NCBI GenBank assembly: GCA_002335865.1
Contig: DDCY01000009.1
Coordinates: forward strand, 1-64,000
Source of the DNA: Saprospiraceae bacterium UBA1994
GTDB lineage: Bacteria; Bacteroidota; Bacteroidia; Chitinophagales; Saprospiraceae
Direction of reading: 5' to 3'
Length of the DNA: 64,000 bases
The notes under the pieces were generated by a model, which was not told the DNA's origin, did no database searches, and saw only the letters and a program-made list of their open reading frames with translations. A program made the translations under genes and the position numbers. Position 1 is the first letter of the stretch, and every line of letters starts with the position of its first letter. Positions 8,366-18,026 of the stretch are shown piece after piece.

Positions 8366-9790
8366 CTAAAAGTCATTCCAAAGGTCTCGAGCCCTACGTG
8401 TGAAACCATCATTGGTGGTCCTAACCTCACTTGGATTACCGACTATTTCTTCAGGATTCTTTTTATACAACTCCGCTTCCCAAGATCGATTTTGATTTTC
8501 TAGTCTACATGTAGAATGGAGTAACCTATAATCTCGATGGCTCAATGAAGGCGCGTAGAAAAGAAATTTAACATTATTCTCACCAGTGGATAAAACTTTA
8601 TTATATCTCCAGATTTGATACGGAAATGCAGATAACTCATTATCTACGACCATAGCGTCGTCAGGTTTACCATATCGTAAGAATACATATCCCATATCCG
8701 TATCAAAGCCATAAGATGTTCCATTAAAGAAATTATGATCTACTGCTCTTGCAATTTTCATATAAGCTGCCATTGCACCCTCAGCACCAACCCCTGAAGT
8801 TTCTTTCCAATAATCATGGATAAATCTTCTTTTTGCTATGGTATTGTCATTTTCCAAAAGAACGTCCAATAATGATCTACGCGGTTCGTGAACAATTGGT
8901 GCAAGCGCCTTGAGAAAGTAGTCCAAGCTATCTACATCAATATCCTTTACAAATGAGTTACCTATTTTATCTGACCTCTTGCTTAGTTGATTTATATCCG
9001 CCTTTGGGTTTACTCTAACAAAATTGACAATTTTACTATCAATTATTTCCTTCTTATCATTGTACAACTTTACTGCAAAGTGATAATTACCAGAAACAAT
9101 ATCCGTAATTTCCAACTTCAATAAATAGGCTTTTATCTCTCTGGAATCCAACCTTTTAAACTTAATTACCTCAACTTCTCCTGCATCTACCTCAAAACCT
9201 TCAATTATCTCATAACTACAGTAATACTTCTCAGAATCTTGCAGACCATACACCTCCACATACGAAGTCAATACATCTATATCTTTTCCGAAGTACGAAT
9301 ATGGCAATATCTCCATGTATACCCCATTTCGTGCTATTGGAGACTCTTGATCAGATTGCTCTATTGCCGATACTAGCATTATATCTGACATTAACATTAG
9401 ATTTTTATGCGATATAGTTACTTGTTTTTCTATTTTAAAAATATGTTTAGGACCCTTCTGATCTTCTAGCTCTACCACTACTTTGTAATCACCCGGACTT
9501 AATATAAATCTTCGAACATCCAATAGATCTTTTGTGAATTCTTCCAAACCTGATACCAACATGTTTTTCTGAAAATTTACAACCTCATCTTCCTTGTAAA
9601 TAACTATAGTTGATAACACTTCATTGGCAGATATAACATCTGCCACATATAGACTGTTGGCAAAGATTCTATAGTTGACCTCAAGATACTGCTGATCTAC
9701 ATTGCTATATCTGATAAAATCTACACTTGCTTTAATAGACCAAGCCTGTATGGATATGGTAACTAATATTAGTGTGAATAAATGTTTCAT
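8366..9790 (-). CDS. GWxTD domain-containing exported protein
   Basis: A 474-residue protein with a signal peptide (about residues 1-19). The N-terminal two thirds are beta-rich, as in other exported Bacteroidota proteins. The C-terminal domain (about 290-445) has the marks of the GWxTD family: FIHDYWKET near 327, then DTDMGYVFLRYGKPDD and PYQIWRYN near 370-400. GWxTD proteins are known from Bacteroidota and related phyla, often linked to the cell envelope, but have no defined biochemical role. The name motif itself has drifted here (DYWKET in place of GWxTD). It is followed by no clear terminator and preceded by a small lipoprotein gene on the same strand, about 80 bases away. Confidence 0.8.
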   Translation of the reverse strand: MKHLFTLILVTISIQAWSIKASVDFIRYSNVDQQYLEVNYRIFANSLYVADVISANEVLSTIVIYKEDEVVNFQKNMLVSGLEEFTKDLLDVRRFILSPGDYKVVVELEDQKGPKHIFKIEKQVTISHKNLMLMSDIMLVSAIEQSDQESPIARNGVYMEILPYSYFGKDIDVLTSYVEVYGLQDSEKYYCSYEIIEGFEVDAGEVEVIKFKRLDSREIKAYLLKLEITDIVSGNYHFAVKLYNDKKEIIDSKIVNFVRVNPKADINQLSKRSDKIGNSFVKDIDVDSLDYFLKALAPIVHEPRRSLLDVLLENDNTIAKRRFIHDYWKETSGVGAEGAMAAYMKIARAVDHNFFNGTSYGFDTDMGYVFLRYGKPDDAMVVDNELSAFPYQIWRYNKVLSTGENNVKFLFYAPSLSHRDYRLLHSTCRLENQNRSWEAELYKKNPEEIVGNPSEVRTTNDGFTRRARDLWNDF

Positions 9791-9868
9791 AATGAATACA
9801 TTAATACTGTGACAGGGTAAAAATCCCTAATATGAAGTACAAGATGAAATTAAGAATGTAAACTAGAG

Positions 9869-10255
9869 TTACTTGATGGAATTAATATCCTTTATCATAA
9901 GTAATTGAAAGATTCTTCTTCTTCGTGTCATACTTAGTATTAAGGTATCAGGGGTTGACTTTTCTACCGTAAATATCTTGGAGCCATTCACCGTCAATTG
10001 TAGTCGACTTCCTGCGCGATCATATTTATAATCTTTGTACGCTCCAAATAGGTTTGTAGTAAGACTTATCGTATCAATATCGAATGTTGTACCATCTAGA
10101 GTCCTTGTCTTTTTTCCCTCTTTCAGTGCTTCGCTCAGAATCCATGAACCATAACTATCACTATAGTCCAGTGTTCCTGAAATTTCTTCTTTACATGATG
10201 TACCTATTGTAATACAAATACTAAGATAGAATACTGATTTTATAAAATTTGTCAT
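9869..10255 (-). CDS. Small lipoprotein, function unknown
   Basis: A 128-residue protein with a hydrophobic N-terminus and a lipobox-like IGTSC (Cys near residue 21). The rest is predicted beta strand with alternating polar residues (GSWILSE, GTTFDIDTISLTTN, GSRLQLTVN, PDTLILSMT), in the style of lipocalin-like Bacteroidota lipoproteins. No specific family was recognised. It lies upstream of the GWxTD gene on the same strand and may share its transcript. Confidence 0.65.
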   Translation of the reverse strand: MTNFIKSVFYLSICITIGTSCKEEISGTLDYSDSYGSWILSEALKEGKKTRTLDGTTFDIDTISLTTNLFGAYKDYKYDRAGSRLQLTVNGSKIFTVEKSTPDTLILSMTRRRRIFQLLMIKDINSIK

Positions 10256-10450
10256 CCAAGAGTATTGATAATAGATAATCAGTTTATAATAGATATATCT
10301 AAGATAATAGTATTAATCGAATTGAGCAATTTAATGTTGGAGTCTCAACAAAATCCTATTCTTACCGAATAATAAACAGTCGTCAAAAAGAATATCTCTT
10401 TAACAGCATAAAACATTGGACTAAGATTACGGTTTTAAACTAATCTGACT

Positions 10451-10485
10451 AAATAAAAAAGAGCCATCATTACTGATAGCTCTTT
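10451..10485 (-). terminator. Intrinsic terminator after rplS
   Basis: On the minus strand a 12-bp stem (10485-10474 with 10469-10458; one wobble) encloses a 4-base loop and runs into a T-rich tract at 10457-10451. It lies about 30 bases past the rplS stop codon. Confidence 0.85.
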
Positions 10486-10516
10486 ATATTTTAACAAAAC
10501 ATCGATAAAGACCTTA

Positions 10517-10876
10517 CTAGTCTTTTTTAACGTATTTTTTCTCTTTGATCTTAGCTCTCTTACCTACTAATTCTCTTAGATAATATAGCTTTGCCCTTCT
10601 TACCTTACCTCTTTTAAGAATTTTAACTTCTACCAAATTTGGAGAAGCTAAAGGAAAAATCCTTTCTACACCTACACCGCTAGACATTTTTCTTACTGTG
10701 AAAGTCTTTGTAGCTCCTTTACCACTAATCTGGATCACATCACCTCTATATATCTGTATTCTGGACTTTTCACCTTCTACAATTTTATAGCTAACAGCTA
10801 CATTATCACCAGGTCTGAAATCAGGAATTTCATTTGCGACACTTAGTTGTTCGTTTACGAATTTTATTAAATCCAT
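10517..10876 (-). CDS. rplS: 50S ribosomal protein L19
   Basis: L19 sits at the 30S-50S interface of the ribosome. The 119-residue length and motifs are typical: FRPGDNVAVSYKIVEGEKSR (near 21-40), the IQIYRGDVI segment, FTVRKMSSGVGVERIFPL (near 59-76) and the basic C-terminus RRAKLYYLRELVGKRAKIKE. The gene is monocistronic here, without the rpsP-rimM-trmD neighbours seen in many bacteria. It has a textbook promoter (TTG, 19 bases, TACTTTTG) and a strong terminator. Confidence 0.98.
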   Translation of the reverse strand: MDLIKFVNEQLSVANEIPDFRPGDNVAVSYKIVEGEKSRIQIYRGDVIQISGKGATKTFTVRKMSSGVGVERIFPLASPNLVEVKILKRGKVRRAKLYYLRELVGKRAKIKEKKYVKKD

Positions 10877-10912
10877 CGTACTTGTTTTTATCAGATTCTA
10901 AATTTAAGATCG

Positions 10913-10942
10913 CAAAAGTAATCTATTAATTGATAATTACAA
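10913..10942 (-). promoter_or_regulatory. Bacteroidota-type promoter for rplS
   Basis: On the minus strand: TTG at 10942-10940, a 19-base spacer, then TACTTTTG at 10920-10913. This matches the Bacteroidota primary sigma consensus at every defined position. Transcription should start near 10908, giving a leader of about 30 bases. Confidence 0.85.
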
Positions 10943-11038
10943 CTATATCTCAATTATTATTTTTAGAGAAAAAAAGTATACATATCAAATTACTGAATAC
11001 GTACTGTACCTGATATAGAGTATTATAATGGGTAAAAA

Positions 11039-13315
11039 TCACCTAATCAATGTTACGTTACCTTTCAGCTCAAATGCATTTCCTCTAGGGCCTGTATACT
11101 GCACAGTATAAACATAAACGCCTCCCATAGCTTGCTTCCCTGCATTATTATATTCACCATTCCACCCTTGGTCAGGATCATTATTTTCAAATATCCTCTC
11201 TCCCCATCTACTCCAGATACTCAGCGTATAATTTCTTATCCCTGGAAGATAGCCCTTACCACGAAAATCATCATTGAGTCCATCATTATTAGGTGTGAAA
11301 GCATTAGGCATATGCAGGGTAACTAATGGAGATACGTCAACAACTTTGATTAGTGTATCTGTACAGCCTGATTCGTGCCGCACAACCTGTATAATATTAT
11401 ATACGCCCGTATCCTGATACGTATAGAAAGGATCTTGATCGTAAGATATGCCACCGTCACCAAAAGTATAAAACCAATCGATGGCATCTTCTGATTGGTC
11501 AGTAATCTCCAGGGTACTATTAAAATTTGAAAGTTCTTCCGGAGTGCAATCAAATGCTGCGGTAGGACTAGGTTCTACAGTGATCCATTCATTAAAAGAT
11601 GTTGATGTAGTACAGCCTATAGGAGAAGTGACTTGAAGTGAAACACTATATGTTCCAAAATCCTCATAATTGTGAAATGGGCTAATCTCGCCGCTAAATC
11701 CTCCATCACCAAAATCCCAAGATAGATCATAGCTAGAATCGATAGGAGTAGATAGATTATTGAAAAATATATTAGCAGGAAGGCAGCCAACAAAAGAATT
11801 AGGTTCAACAATCAAAAGACCTGGTATAGGAAAATAGGACAAAGCATAACTTGTGGTATCTCTACAATTGTTACCATCTACTACTTCTAGCTGTGTACCA
11901 AAAAGACCAGGAGTCAAGTAGGTATGACTCGGGGCTGCGGCCATGGAGGTATTGAAGTCACCAAAACTCCAATTATTCTCAATTATGGCTCCAGCTCCAC
12001 TCGAACTCAGATTAGTGAATTCTACAGGCCCTGCCACACATGTATCATAGTCAAAAGTGTACTCCGCTAATATTGGCGGATATAAGTTTACTGTAACTTC
12101 TGCTGTATCCCTACATCCAGAAGCAGGTACATTGTTATTGATCTGCATCACCCCAGTATATGTACCATAATCGGGTAATGTCAACGTAATATCTCTGGTA
12201 TTAAACGTCTGTAAATCTCCATCTATATCAAACTCCCAATAGTATTCTTCAATAAACTGAGGTAATCCACTAGTATTGACCAAATTAACAACATTATCCC
12301 CACATGAATTGACAACATAGTTCTTTCCGTCTATGATATCATCTGCTTCAATATTGGCAAATACACCATCGTCACAGTTAGTTACATTGAATTGAAAATC
12401 TCTTCTGACCTTGCCTATAGACAAACCTCCTCGAAACTCTTCTACACATATACCAACAACAAATTGGCCAGATATAAGAGGTATTCCAGATATAAGACCT
12501 GTGTTTGCATTAATCGATACCTGAGGTGATCCTCCCATAGGGTTGAATACTTGATATGTCGGTTGCAGAAATTGAACTGGATCATACGGTGGCATACATA
12601 TCGCAGGACTAGGTGTAACACCAGTACAAGAGTTTAAATCTCCACCATTAGTCCCTGACCCATCTGTACCTCCAGAAGCCAGCGGACTGCAAAAAGAATA
12701 TACTAACACGTCACCATCTGGGTCTGTAGCTGAGTGTTGGAAATTTACATCTTGATTAGCACAAATTACTATAGGTGGAAATTCATTAAAAACTGGGCTA
12801 TCATTACAAGTCGAAATGGCCGCTCCTGATATATTAATAGATGTTACAGATCCAGTATCTCCAGGACTCACTATGTTAGTGATAGATTGATTGCGACAAC
12901 ACCTTTGATATGCAATCATGTATTCGGTATTAGTTAATGGTAAGTTTACCACAAATTTATATAACCCTTTTTGCACACCGATATTTGGTGGTATAATCAG
13001 ACAAGGATTACTTCCCACATTAGTTACATTTGAAACGTCTTGGACATTTATGTTATCTATTGTTCTCAGGTAATTCCATGTAATGCCATCAGAGTCGAGT
13101 TCAAACAATCCAAATCTTCCTTGAGGATCAAACTGTGCCCCTCCACCTTGGGTGTCACGATATAGTGTCATGGTAATCTCAAAAGAGCCTTCTACACCAT
13201 CGAAACCCTGGCACTTATAGACCATATCCCCCCCTACAATATGGGCACTATACCCGACCCATGCAGAAAGTAAAAAGACCAATAAAAATGATATTCTAAT
13301 TATTAAATGTTTCAA
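11039..13315 (-). CDS. PKD-repeat protein with T9SS type B (gliding-motility-type) C-terminal domain
   Basis: A 758-residue exported protein. The signal peptide (about 1-23) is followed by AHIVGGDMVYKC, a conserved N-terminal module in Bacteroidota surface proteins. A Cys-rich region (MIAYQRCCRNQS) comes next, then a cadherin-like stretch (SATDPDGDVLVYSFC, near 195-210), and several PKD-like repeats between about 390 and 660, recognised by WSFGDF, WDFGDGG and YTFGDGG cores. The C-terminus (about 668-758) is the type B sorting domain: MPNAFTPNNDGLNDDF, YTLSIWSRWGERIF, DQGWNGEY and GVYVYTV. T9SS export to the surface is expected. The ligand or structural role is unknown. Confidence 0.9.
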   Translation of the reverse strand: MKHLIIRISFLLVFLLSAWVGYSAHIVGGDMVYKCQGFDGVEGSFEITMTLYRDTQGGGAQFDPQGRFGLFELDSDGITWNYLRTIDNINVQDVSNVTNVGSNPCLIIPPNIGVQKGLYKFVVNLPLTNTEYMIAYQRCCRNQSITNIVSPGDTGSVTSINISGAAISTCNDSPVFNEFPPIVICANQDVNFQHSATDPDGDVLVYSFCSPLASGGTDGSGTNGGDLNSCTGVTPSPAICMPPYDPVQFLQPTYQVFNPMGGSPQVSINANTGLISGIPLISGQFVVGICVEEFRGGLSIGKVRRDFQFNVTNCDDGVFANIEADDIIDGKNYVVNSCGDNVVNLVNTSGLPQFIEEYYWEFDIDGDLQTFNTRDITLTLPDYGTYTGVMQINNNVPASGCRDTAEVTVNLYPPILAEYTFDYDTCVAGPVEFTNLSSSGAGAIIENNWSFGDFNTSMAAAPSHTYLTPGLFGTQLEVVDGNNCRDTTSYALSYFPIPGLLIVEPNSFVGCLPANIFFNNLSTPIDSSYDLSWDFGDGGFSGEISPFHNYEDFGTYSVSLQVTSPIGCTTSTSFNEWITVEPSPTAAFDCTPEELSNFNSTLEITDQSEDAIDWFYTFGDGGISYDQDPFYTYQDTGVYNIIQVVRHESGCTDTLIKVVDVSPLVTLHMPNAFTPNNDGLNDDFRGKGYLPGIRNYTLSIWSRWGERIFENNDPDQGWNGEYNNAGKQAMGGVYVYTVQYTGPRGNAFELKGNVTLIR

Positions 13316-13559
13316 TAGTAATGTTCTTTATATTTTAAATGTATTTGAATTAATTTTATTATTTCAATTTACACAGAGATCATGGTTTTAAAAAGAAAAA
13401 TCAAATTTTCAAGGACCTTTTCCTTAATTGATATAATTATTATAGAATTCTTAACGTTTTGATTATCCTTTTACGTATTCTCAATTAGTAAAAACCCAAT
13501 TTCATTTAATATTAAGAGCGATCTTAATTATTAAACGCTTCTTCAAAATAATATATTTT

Positions 13560-14129
13560 ATGGTGTATCAAGATGAGATCAACGATATATGTAAGCTTTT
13601 GAAAAACGATAAAGTAATCATATGTCCGACTGATACCATATGGGGACTTAGTTGTAATGTCATGTCAGAGGAAGCGACAAGAAAGATTTATAGCATCAAA
13701 AAAAGAGCAATAGGAAAACCGTTTATCCTTTTGGTATCTGATCTCGATATGCTAAAAAGATATGTCATAGAATTACATCCTCGCATTGAAACACTTCTTT
13801 CCTATCATAAAAAACCTTTAACCATAATTCATAGTAATCCACGATCTATTCCGAAATATGCATTAGCCACAGATGGAAGTATAGGAATTAGGATAGTAAA
13901 AGAAGAGTGTTGTCAACAGATAATCATGACTCTTAATGCACCTCTAGTATCGACATCTGCGAACTATAGTGACCATCCATCTCCTAGAAATTTTACTGAA
14001 ATAGATCAAAAACTTATTTCAGAAGTGGATTATACAGCGCAATATATGAGAGATCAAAATAATCTAAATGATCCTTCTGTAATAATAAAATATGATAATG
14101 AAGGGCAAATCGAAATTCTCCGGCCCTAA
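13560..14129 (+). CDS. tsaC: L-threonylcarbamoyladenylate synthase (Sua5/YrdC/YwlC family)
   Basis: Makes threonylcarbamoyl-AMP from threonine, bicarbonate and ATP, the first step of the tRNA t6A37 modification. The 189-residue protein consists only of the YrdC domain, without the extra Sua5 C-terminal domain. Motifs are CPTDTIWGLSCN (near 22-33), the basic KKRAIGKP (near 47-54), GSIGIRI (near 103-109) and STSAN (near 138-142). It is divergent from the PKD-repeat gene and convergent, with only 8 bases between, to the ctp protease gene. Confidence 0.93.
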   Translation: MVYQDEINDICKLLKNDKVIICPTDTIWGLSCNVMSEEATRKIYSIKKRAIGKPFILLVSDLDMLKRYVIELHPRIETLLSYHKKPLTIIHSNPRSIPKYALATDGSIGIRIVKEECCQQIIMTLNAPLVSTSANYSDHPSPRNFTEIDQKLISEVDYTAQYMRDQNNLNDPSVIIKYDNEGQIEILRP

Positions 14130-14137
14130 CATTAACC

Positions 14138-15835
14138 TTAATTGTAACTTTCCAAATACTCTTCTAGAGAATTATCGCTTTGAACGTAATTCAGTGCCTC
14201 ATCCAAAGCTTTATCACCAACAATCTGGACTTTATTCTCTGCTATCTCACCAAATAATATTCTTGCCATTTGAGCCTTTATTTCCTTTCTAATAACAGAC
14301 ACATAATTGTTTAGATATCCTGATGCAAATTGATTTTTCTGACCACTTACATATTCATTAAAGGATTGAAGTACTTCTGTAGGCAGTTCCCATGCAGCTA
14401 TTTGCTCTATTGTGCCTTCAAAGTTTAATTTATCATCTCTTAGTTGCATATAAGTCCACTCAGGTATCTGACTCAGTATACTTATAAGTCCAGGATCTTC
14501 GTCTGCCGCACTAATAGGTACATATACATCAGGATATATTCCACCCGATCCATATACCTCTCTTCCCAGTATCTTAGTATAGTACTTTAGGCTATCAACG
14601 ATTTGGATTGTATCCGAGCTATATCTTTTGCTTACATCATGATAGTCATTTAAATTGTCATAAGATTGTTGGATTGATCTGCCGGTCGGAGTGTAGTATC
14701 GTGCTACAGTTAGTCGTATAGCGCCCCCATTTGAAAGAGGATACTGCTCTTGGACCAGACCTTTACCAAATGTGCGCCTTCCCACTACTAAACCTCTATC
14801 CCAGTCTTGGAGAGCACCTGCCAATATCTCAGATCCTGAAGCAGAGTTTTCATCTATTAGTACCGCTATTCGCTCTACGTTAAAAAAACTCTTACCCGTA
14901 GTGGTATAGTCTATTCTGTCATTTGCCTTCCCTTCTGTATATACTAGAAGACGGTCTTTTTCTTTCATCAATTGAGAAAGTATGTTAGTCGTCTCTGGTA
15001 AGTATCCTCCAGGATTATTTCTTAGGTCTATAACTAGATGGCTTAAATTCTGGTTTTCGACAAGATCTTCTAGAGCTTCCATAAACTCTTTGTATGTCTT
15101 AGAGCTAAATCGATCAATCTTGATCAAACCTACCTTATCAGTAAGCATATAAAATATCTCTACAGATCTGAGAGGAATTTCGGTTATTGAAAGTTGCACC
15201 CTTTCCTCAGTCTTACTTCTATATTTATGTATTTGCACCTCTTTGTCTTCCTCCTCGCTGCTCAGCATATCACTGATGTCCGAAAATGGTAAGCCTTTAC
15301 CCGCGACTACAATATCATTAATAGCTATTATTTGATCAAAACGCTCTAATCCCGCTTTATCCGCAGGGCTATCTTTTAATACAGAAATAATATTGACGGT
15401 ATCGTCTAAATAGTAACTTTCTATACCAACACCCTTAAATTGGCCCTCCATACTTGCGTTTATAGACTTCATGTATTCGGGGGCTATGTATACTGAATGA
15501 GGGTCCAGTTGATCTAGTACTGCAGTTATAGCTGACTCTACTAAATCACTGTCATCTACCTCATCCACATAGCGAGTATCAACAAATCTAATGATCTCCT
15601 CTACACGTCCTAATCCATATCTAGCAGAACTTTCGTCCATATCGATACCTTGTATCAGAGGTGGATTATCGGCATCATTCATCTTATAGCCTAATACCAT
15701 TCCCATGATCATCATGACACTTAACAAAAACGGCTGCCAAATATTATAATTCTTAATTTCTTCTCTTTTTTCGATCACCTGCGTTGTGGTTATTAGAGGA
15801 TATAAATCACATTTCTTGCCAAAAAATAATAGCAA
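14138..15835 (-). CDS. ctpA: S41-family C-terminal processing protease
   Basis: A periplasmic tail-specific serine protease anchored by an N-terminal membrane segment (about residues 34-52). A PDZ domain covers about 110-195 (GVGIESYYLDDTVNIISVL, then DSPADKAGL). The peptidase domain carries the Ser of SASGSEILAGAL (near 330) and the Lys of TFGKGLVQEQ (near 355), the Ser-Lys dyad of family S41. VARYYTPTGRSIQ follows, as expected. The frame starts at TTG (15835). A GTG at 15778, giving VIEKREEIKNYN, would be an alternative start just before the membrane segment. A perfect -7 box lies at 15856-15849. Orthologous proteins process or degrade periplasmic proteins; the targets here are unknown. Confidence 0.93.
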   Translation of the reverse strand: MLLFFGKKCDLYPLITTTQVIEKREEIKNYNIWQPFLLSVMMIMGMVLGYKMNDADNPPLIQGIDMDESSARYGLGRVEEIIRFVDTRYVDEVDDSDLVESAITAVLDQLDPHSVYIAPEYMKSINASMEGQFKGVGIESYYLDDTVNIISVLKDSPADKAGLERFDQIIAINDIVVAGKGLPFSDISDMLSSEEEDKEVQIHKYRSKTEERVQLSITEIPLRSVEIFYMLTDKVGLIKIDRFSSKTYKEFMEALEDLVENQNLSHLVIDLRNNPGGYLPETTNILSQLMKEKDRLLVYTEGKANDRIDYTTTGKSFFNVERIAVLIDENSASGSEILAGALQDWDRGLVVGRRTFGKGLVQEQYPLSNGGAIRLTVARYYTPTGRSIQQSYDNLNDYHDVSKRYSSDTIQIVDSLKYYTKILGREVYGSGGIYPDVYVPISAADEDPGLISILSQIPEWTYMQLRDDKLNFEGTIEQIAAWELPTEVLQSFNEYVSGQKNQFASGYLNNYVSVIRKEIKAQMARILFGEIAENKVQIVGDKALDEALNYVQSDNSLEEYLESYN

Positions 15836-16152
15836 TTCAATGTTTGTGCAAATGTATCAAGTTGTATGAACGAAAGTGCTACAATTCTAAATTTTAAAAC
15901 TTTGGAAATTATTATTTCAAAATGCTTACTATTTGAGTGGTAAATCGAGTAAAAGCACAAATATTTCACCCCATTTAATTAAGCTTTATATAAGACAGCG
16001 TTAAAAAAACTAGCAAGTAAATTCAATGTAATAGCTCACATTGGGTAAGATTATAATCTAAGTAAATCATTGCACGTAGGAAATATTCAATAATTTTCTT
16101 AAGAATTAACTGAGTAGAACTATCTTGGGATTTGAATCTTTAATACAAATAA
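15836..16152. other. Divergent intergenic region between ctpA and the helicase
   Basis: This 317-base gap holds the minus-strand ctpA promoter box at its left edge. No reading frame or RNA gene is visible. An imperfectly spaced inverted repeat, CAATGT/ACATTG, lies at about 16025-16040. No consensus -7 box was found for the helicase gene. Confidence 0.4.
15849..15856 (-). promoter_or_regulatory. -7 promoter box for ctpA
   Basis: The minus strand reads TACATTTG, a full match to TAnnTTTG. Transcription would start near 15843, only about 8 bases before the TTG start, or about 65 before the GTG. No clear -33 element. Confidence 0.5.
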
Positions 16153-17460
16153 TTGAAGTTAAATCAACCATTAAGTCTAAGTTCTGAATTTCTAGCTATC
16201 CTAGATCAGCTCGAAAATTCATCTGAGTCTATGTTTATCACTGGTAGAGCTGGTACAGGTAAGTCTACTCTACTGCAAATATTTAGAAATACTACCAAGA
16301 AGCGTACTGCTGTGGTAGCTCCAACAGGAATTGCTGCGCTCAACGTAAAAGGACAAACCATTCACTCTTTCTTCGGATTTCCACCTAAGATGCTTAATCC
16401 TGCTGATATAGGGAAGAGAAAAAATTGGAGAATGTATCAAAGACTTGACGTACTTATCATAGACGAAATATCTATGGTTCGTGCTGATATGATGGACAAT
16501 ATTGATTTATTTCTCAGAAGAAACCGAGGTATAAATGAGCCATTTGGTGGCGTGCAACTGCTGTTATTTGGTGATTTATTCCAGTTACCTCCAGTAGTTG
16601 CCAGTGAATTCGAAAAACATATATTTAAGAGTAGGTATGAGAGTCAGTATTTCTTTTCTTCTAAGATAATAAATGGCCCTGATTACCACCTCGGTATGAT
16701 TGAGCTTCAAGAAGTCTATAGGCAGTCAGATCGCGGTTTTATCAACTTGTTGGATAATATTAGAATGAGAGCTATTGACTATGACGATATGGAGACGCTC
16801 AACGACAGACATCAACCGATACCGGAAGATCTAGATTACTTTATCACACTATGTAGTCGAAATGCTACAGCCAATGAGATCAACACCTCAGAACTGGCTA
16901 AATTGGACAGTGCCAATCACGTATTTTCTGCTAGAATAAGTGGCGATTTCTCTACTAAGCAAGTACCTACAGATCTTCATCTTACCCTCAAGATAGGCGC
17001 ACAGATTATGTTCGTCAAAAATGATCCGAAGAAGAAATTTGTCAATGGTACCATCGGAAAGGTGGAATCTATCAATGGGGAGACCATAATAGTATCTGTC
17101 AAAAACGATCTTGAGGAAATCAAACGATTTGAACTAGAACAAATGGAATGGGAGATCATCAGATATACGCATCCTGAGGAGGGAAATAATGAAATCAAAA
17201 CTAAGATTATAGGTACTTTCATGCAATATCCTGTAAAACTTGCTTGGGCTATCACTATACATAAGAGCCAAGGAAAGACTTTTGATACAGTAATTATAGA
17301 TATGGGTAATGGTGCATTTGAGTATGGACAGACATATGTAGCTCTCAGTCGTTGCAGAACCTTACAGGGTATCTATCTCAAGCGCGCTATCAAACCCACG
17401 GATATCATGGTTGATAATAAGGTAGCAGAGTATTTTGAAAATAAGCGATATCATTCTTAA
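16153..17460 (+). CDS. Pif1/RecD2-like superfamily 1 DNA helicase
   Basis: An ATP-driven DNA helicase of the Pif1-like group. Walker A is GRAGTGKST (near 31-39), with APTGIAALNV (near 56) as motif Ia and LIIDEISMV (near 99) as Walker B. GDLFQLPPV (near 138) is motif III. The C-terminal UvrD-like part has TIHKSQGKTFDTVIID (near 372-387) and YVALSRCRT (near 396). At 435 residues it is a compact version with no added nuclease or HRDC domain. The start codon appears to be TTG, as no ATG precedes the conserved N-terminus. Roles in replication-fork or G-quadruplex maintenance are inferred from the family. Confidence 0.9.
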   Translation: MKLNQPLSLSSEFLAILDQLENSSESMFITGRAGTGKSTLLQIFRNTTKKRTAVVAPTGIAALNVKGQTIHSFFGFPPKMLNPADIGKRKNWRMYQRLDVLIIDEISMVRADMMDNIDLFLRRNRGINEPFGGVQLLLFGDLFQLPPVVASEFEKHIFKSRYESQYFFSSKIINGPDYHLGMIELQEVYRQSDRGFINLLDNIRMRAIDYDDMETLNDRHQPIPEDLDYFITLCSRNATANEINTSELAKLDSANHVFSARISGDFSTKQVPTDLHLTLKIGAQIMFVKNDPKKKFVNGTIGKVESINGETIIVSVKNDLEEIKRFELEQMEWEIIRYTHPEEGNNEIKTKIIGTFMQYPVKLAWAITIHKSQGKTFDTVIIDMGNGAFEYGQTYVALSRCRTLQGIYLKRAIKPTDIMVDNKVAEYFENKRYHS

Positions 17461-17537
17461 TAATTTATGAGGAAATGATACCAATGTTATCTTCTACTTC
17501 CTTATATTAGTCTGAGAATAAATAAAAACGAACAGCA

Positions 17538-17669
17538 ATGTCAAATTCAAGAAAAAAGCAAGAACGTAAAAGAAGAGGAAAAGCAGCTGAAAAGAAGTTT
17601 TTCAAAGTAGCAATTGTAGTTACAGTTGTACTTCTAGTATTAGTCTATTTTATGTACGCTAACTCTTAG
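17538..17669 (+). CDS. 43-residue basic single-pass membrane protein
   Basis: Starts ATG at 17538 and ends TAG at 17667-17669. The first 20 residues are strongly basic (SRKKQERKRRGKAAEKK) and are followed by one hydrophobic helix (VAIVVTVVLLVLVYFMYA), then a very short tail. By the positive-inside rule the basic end should stay in the cytoplasm. The clean basic-plus-helix design and the ordinary codon use argue for a real gene. No function is known. It lies 77 bases after the helicase on the same strand. Confidence 0.65.
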   Translation: MSNSRKKQERKRRGKAAEKKFFKVAIVVTVVLLVLVYFMYANS

Positions 17670-18026
17670 CTAGAACTTAGCCGTAGTTACTAATTAGTTC
17701 TTTAGTATTACACTTAAACGGCATTAATCACATATCCCCAAAACTTACTACCAAAATACATATTTTGAATATCATGTTTGACACGTGTATTTCTAATAAA
17801 AGGATCTGAGTTTTGGTTACTAGTTAATTAAAACTCAAGTTTTCGCATTCTCCGGCTATTTTATGTCCATACTTGTAGTACTAATAAGACTTTAAATTAT
17901 GTAATTGATCTTTTCTTTATTTGGAATAATCTACTCACAATCAAAAAGTGAACACTTAACAGATCATAATCCACTTCACTTATCCTATTAATTAATTGAT
18001 TAACTAAACAACCAATTAACCTTAAC
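17670..18026. other. AT-rich gap after the small membrane protein gene
   Basis: No gene, tRNA or strong hairpin seen. Near 17985-18020 there is low-complexity sequence rich in ATTAATT and AACCAATTAA units, just past the ribBA stop. It probably holds only the 3' ends of the convergent flanking transcripts. Confidence 0.35.

Noticed and set aside
10451..10485. Hairpin near rplS considered as a riboswitch or attenuator
   Set aside because: It lies after the stop codon, not in the leader, and has a simple stem and T tail: an ordinary terminator.
16025..16040. CAATGT/ACATTG inverted repeat between ctpA and the helicase
   Set aside because: Only six base pairs with an eight-base spacer in AT-rich sequence; not distinguishable from chance.
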